A stretch of 64,000 nt of DNA from contig CM020618.1 in assembly GCA_009829735.1 (NCBI GenBank), positions 10,941,119 to 11,005,118 of the forward strand. Reading direction: 5' to 3'. Shown piece after piece: positions 61,092 through 64,000 of the stretch (positions within the stretch are counted from its first letter, which is position 1; the number at the start of each line of letters is the position of its first letter). A program made the translations under genes and the position numbers. Source of the stretch: Pyropia yezoensis. Taxonomy: Eukaryota; Rhodophyta; Bangiophyceae; Bangiales; Bangiaceae. The notes below the pieces were generated by a model that was given only the letters and a program-made list of their open reading frames with translations, was not told the DNA's origin and did no database searches.

Positions 61092-62484
61092 GGCAGGCAC
61101 ACAAGCGTGGGTGCCGCTGCCGGCGATGACGGCAACCGGGCACCTGTGAGGCGGCGCCACAGAGACCAGCGTCGTGGAGGTGACGGCGACGGCCGGCACC
61201 GGGTGACAATGGTGGTGGGGGCGACGGACACCAGGGCCGTCGTGGTGGCGACGACGGCCAGCACACGGTGATGATGGGGGTCGCGGGGACGGCCGGCGCT
61301 GGTCGACAGTGGTGGTCGGTAACGACGGCACTACGGGGGGGGGGACAGGGCGTGCATGGAAACTGAACGTGTGTGCCACTGCGGCCGACGTGGCCCATGC
61401 TGGCGACTGCCACAGTCAGACAGGTCAATGGATGGTCCACGTTGCACACGGCCAGCCAAGTGGCACGTGGGAGGCCCACGTCAGTGGCTCCACCCGTTGC
61501 CCCGAAAAATCTGGGATGCGAGCCTCGCGTGGATGCTGTATGTTTACATATTTCGCCGCGCATCGCCGAGTCTGCGTCTGGGGGACGCTGTGTCACGTGT
61601 CACGCGACCTCCACGGCTGGCACGAGGCAGCCACGGCGCCTCGTCGGCTGCCGTTGGCGCGACGTCTGTCGCCCTCGTGCAGGCACAGGGACCAACAGGT
61701 AGCATCGTGACCGGCAGCCAGTGTCCAAAGAAGCGAGGGGTGACCGTGTTGTTTTACACACACAACTCCAGGGACTGACTGGCGGGGACGGGGCATCCTT
61801 CGCTAGTAATATTGGCAATGTTGTGTAAAATAGTGCCCAATATCGGAAGTTCTGATCAGCCAATGAGAGCTCCGCATTTCCTCTCGGAAAGGTCGACGTT
61901 TCCGAACTCGATCCCCATACAGTACAGGCCCCGTATGGGGATCGCGGTCGGAATTCCGAGGCTGTTGCTTGCTCTCCCTGAACGTTATCCGGTCGACGGG
62001 AGAATGTACTTAAATTTATACGACGAAGTCGCGTGAGGTGTCTTTCAGCGCCGTTGCTGTTCCGAGCGTTTTTGTCGATCCGTTCGGTGGATATCTCTTT
62101 GTCGGACGCAGTCGTGACTTTCCGACGTGCCCCAAAAGATCAACGTGGCACCTAATATCCGTAGTTTTAACGAATATGGTCTCGGAAAGCCTGTTATTGG
62201 CTGCGCCCTAATGTCAATACTGTATGGATACGTAGGCAGGAGCCCGCCCGGCAGAGAGCGCGCCACCACGCGTGGCACGGCGTGGCAGCAGGGGTGGGCC
62301 CCGCCCTGCCCCCCCCCCCCCCCCCCCCCCACCAACCCACCCATCCCAACCCCCACCCAGCACCTGCCTACTGCCGCCCTCTGCCCCTTCTGCCGCCCCC
62401 CCACCCGCCGCCGCTGCCGCCGCCGCCCTCTGTGTGGCGGCCGCCCCAGGCGGGTGCCCTCCCCTCCCGTCGGGTCCCCCCGCC
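61092..62484. other. Spacer upstream of right-edge gene, with AT-rich block and C run
   Basis: 61800-62230 is distinctly AT-richer than the rest and carries CAGCCAAT (~61856) and its inverse ATTGGCTG (~62194), each in a wider imperfect inverted context, which could be a small MITE or paired CCAAT boxes. A run of more than 20 C lies at about 62309-62330. No gene recognised. It should include the promoter of the gene at 62485. Confidence 0.45.
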
Positions 62485-64000
62485 ATGGCCGCCGCCGCCT
62501 TTGTCCCTGGCGTGCCCTTCACCCTCTCCCACCGCACCCCCCGGCGCCACCCCCGCCACGCCCCTATCCGCTTTCACCCTTGTACTGCCGTCGTTGCGGC
62601 AGCTGCTGCCACTACCGCTGCCGCCGCCGCTGCCGCCGCCGCCGCTGCTGCTGCCGCTGCCGCCGCCGCTGCCGCTGCCGCTGCCACCCGCCGACCACCC
62701 GCTGCGCGTGCCGCCGCGGCCACCGCGCAAGCGGCGGCCACCGCTGAAGCGGCGGCGGCGGCGGCACGCCCACCGCGCCGGCAGCGGCGGCGGCGGGAGT
62801 CATCCGCGGTGGCTGCCCCCCCGCCCCGCTCCCCCCCCACCTCCCCTTCGCGCCCCGCCGGCGACTCGCCCCCCCGCGGTGACGGCGACGGCGACGGCGC
62901 CGTCGACGGCGTCGGCGGTGGCGACGGCGGCGGTGGCGGTGACGTTGGCGGTGGCGGTGGCGCCCGCTTCCGCGGCTGGCCCGCCGCCATCCGACGTGGC
63001 GGCCTGACACCGCCGCCGTGGGGACGGCGCCCGGTGCCGCCGCCGCCCTCGCCACCGTCGCCGCCCTCCCCCCCCGACCGCCCGCAGCCGGTTCTGGCGC
63101 GCCTGCTGTCAGGGGCGGGCACAGCGGTGTCGTCAGTGGCGGGGGGGCTTGTCGGGCCACCCCCCGGGCGGCAGCGGCCGCGCCGGCAGCGGCCGCAGCA
63201 GGAACAGGCGGGGGAGGAGGGGCGCGCGGCAGAGGAGGGGACGGGGGCGCCTGGGGGAGGGACGACCCCGCCCCGCCCCGCCGCCGTGGCAAAGAAACCG
63301 CCGCCGCCAGTGGCCCCCGTCGGACCCGTGGCTGCCTCCGCCCCCGCCGCGTCGGGGCCGCCGCGGCAGGGGCGGCGGCGGGCCGCCCGCGGCGGCGGCG
63401 GCGCCCATGCGCCGGCTCCCTCCACCGCCGGCGACGCGCCGGCGTCGCCAATGCCGGCGGCGGTTTCGGGGAAGGCGGCGGCGGCGGGGGGGGACGGCCT
63501 CCCGCGCCCGCCCCTGGTGGCCCGCCTGCTGGCTATTGCGGCCGCCGCGGCAGCGGACGCGTCGCTCGCCGCGTCGGCGCCCGGGCGGGTGGCGCGGCTG
63601 CAGGCGGCGGCGGCCGACGCGGCGGCCGCCGCGTCGGTGGTGGAGGCAGAGACCGACACGTACCGGCGGCTGGCGGCCATGGCGGCGTCCGAGGCGGACC
63701 GCGCGGCGGCCGGCCGCGCCGTCGCCGCCGCGTGCCTCGACGCGCTGACGGGTGCTGCCGCCGGCGTGCAGCGGCGGCGGGGCGGGGGGGCGTCGTCATC
63801 CTTGAGCGACCGCGCCCGCGTGGCGGTGCGGCCGCCGCCGGCGGGGGCTGAGGCGGCCACCGACGGCGTCGCCGACGACGGCACAAACGGCGACGGCGCC
63901 GACGCCGTCAACGGCACCGATGGCGCCGACGACGCGGGCGAGCGCGCCCGCCTTCGTCGGGCGCGGGCAGAGGTGGTGCGCCTTCGCCGGGTGCTGCGCG
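62485..64000 (+). CDS. Probable plastid-targeted Ala-rich coiled-coil protein (partial, runs off window)
   Basis: Open from ATG 62485 to the last base, at least 505 residues with no stop. The start is MAAAAFVPGVPFTLSHRTPR, followed by a His/Arg-rich stretch without acidic residues: a credible plastid transit peptide with an early Phe. A long Ala run and Gly/Pro-rich low-complexity linker follow. From about residue 340 the sequence becomes helical and charged (VARLLAIAAAAAADASLAAS, VVEAETDTYRRLAAMAASEA, ERARLRRARAEVVRLRRVLR), suggesting a coiled coil. No known family was recognised; the informative domain may lie beyond the edge. The opposite strand is also open for 447 codons, but that is the usual shadow of GC-rich coding DNA. 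Confidence 0.55.
   Translation, partial: MAAAAFVPGVPFTLSHRTPRRHPRHAPIRFHPCTAVVAAAAATTAAAAAAAAAAAAAAAAAAAAAAATRRPPAARAAAATAQAAATAEAAAAAARPPRRQRRRRESSAVAAPPPRSPPTSPSRPAGDSPPRGDGDGDGAVDGVGGGDGGGGGDVGGGGGARFRGWPAAIRRGGLTPPPWGRRPVPPPPSPPSPPSPPDRPQPVLARLLSGAGTAVSSVAGGLVGPPPGRQRPRRQRPQQEQAGEEGRAAEEGTGAPGGGTTPPRPAAVAKKPPPPVAPVGPVAASAPAASGPPRQGRRRAARGGGGAHAPAPSTAGDAPASPMPAAVSGKAAAAGGDGLPRPPLVARLLAIAAAAAADASLAASAPGRVARLQAAAADAAAAASVVEAETDTYRRLAAMAASEADRAAAGRAVAAACLDALTGAAAGVQRRRGGGASSSLSDRARVAVRPPPAGAEAATDGVADDGTNGDGADAVNGTDGADDAGERARLRRARAEVVRLRRVLR

Noticed and set aside
62574-63917. 447-codon open frame on the minus strand
   Set aside because: It is composed of Ala/Pro/Ser/Arg runs and mirrors the plus-strand gene at 62485; long opposite-strand frames are expected at this GC content.
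1-64000. CRISPR arrays, bacterial operons, rRNA genes
   Set aside because: No regularly spaced direct repeats with unique spacers, no Shine-Dalgarno-led gene clusters and no rRNA-like conserved blocks were seen; the content is eukaryotic.

Overview
The window looks like nuclear DNA of a red alga, most likely a bangiophyte of the Porphyra/Pyropia type. This is an inference from four things: very high GC, single-exon host genes with long Ala/Pro/Gly runs, plastid-style N-terminal leaders with a Phe near the start, and a nuclear gene with a phycobiliprotein-like domain. The rest is dense nested transposon DNA.

Layout. Positions 1-14600 are three nested layers: Ty3/Gypsy element E1 (1-9159) sits in the pol of Ty3 element E2 (9160-14260), which sits in a PIF/Harbinger transposase gene (14261-14600). 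Positions 14601-26000 are a host gene island: a flavin amine oxidase with a ~530-residue low-complexity N-terminus (16264-19542, +), a plastid-targeted phycobiliprotein-like protein with a bilin-site Cys-x-Arg-Asp motif (19814-20710, -), the ribosome-rescue factor Pelota (22594-23796, +) and an organelle-targeted Nudix hydrolase (24264-25193, -). A decayed pogo/Tigger-type (DDE_1) transposase follows at 26040-27255. Positions 27668-53716 are a large inverted arrangement of two copies of one Ty3 family (copy A +, copy B -, meeting near 47774). A second Ty3 family (E3, minus strand) is inserted into gag of copy A at 29154-42853 with a 5-bp target duplication; its 5' half appears twice around a 500-N gap. 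Positions 53894-54091 hold a TA-flanked MITE, 54225-55200 a GC minisatellite, 56214-61091 a PIF/Harbinger element (Myb/SANT-like ORF plus decayed transposase), and 62485-64000 the start of a probable plastid-targeted gene that runs off the window.

Two observations stand out. Three divergent Ty3 elements (E1, E2, E3) each carry a long ORF on the opposite strand between the end of pol and the 3' LTR, and the three predicted proteins share an alignable core, so this looks like a conserved antisense gene of these retrotransposons. The nuclear phycobiliprotein-like gene keeps the chromophore-attachment motif although phycobiliprotein alpha/beta subunits are normally plastid-encoded in red algae.

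Functionally the host genes do not form a pathway: redox enzyme, light-harvesting-type protein, translation quality control and Nudix hydrolysis are each separate single-gene transcription units. Everything is read from sequence by eye; family names rest on motif recognition, not on searches.
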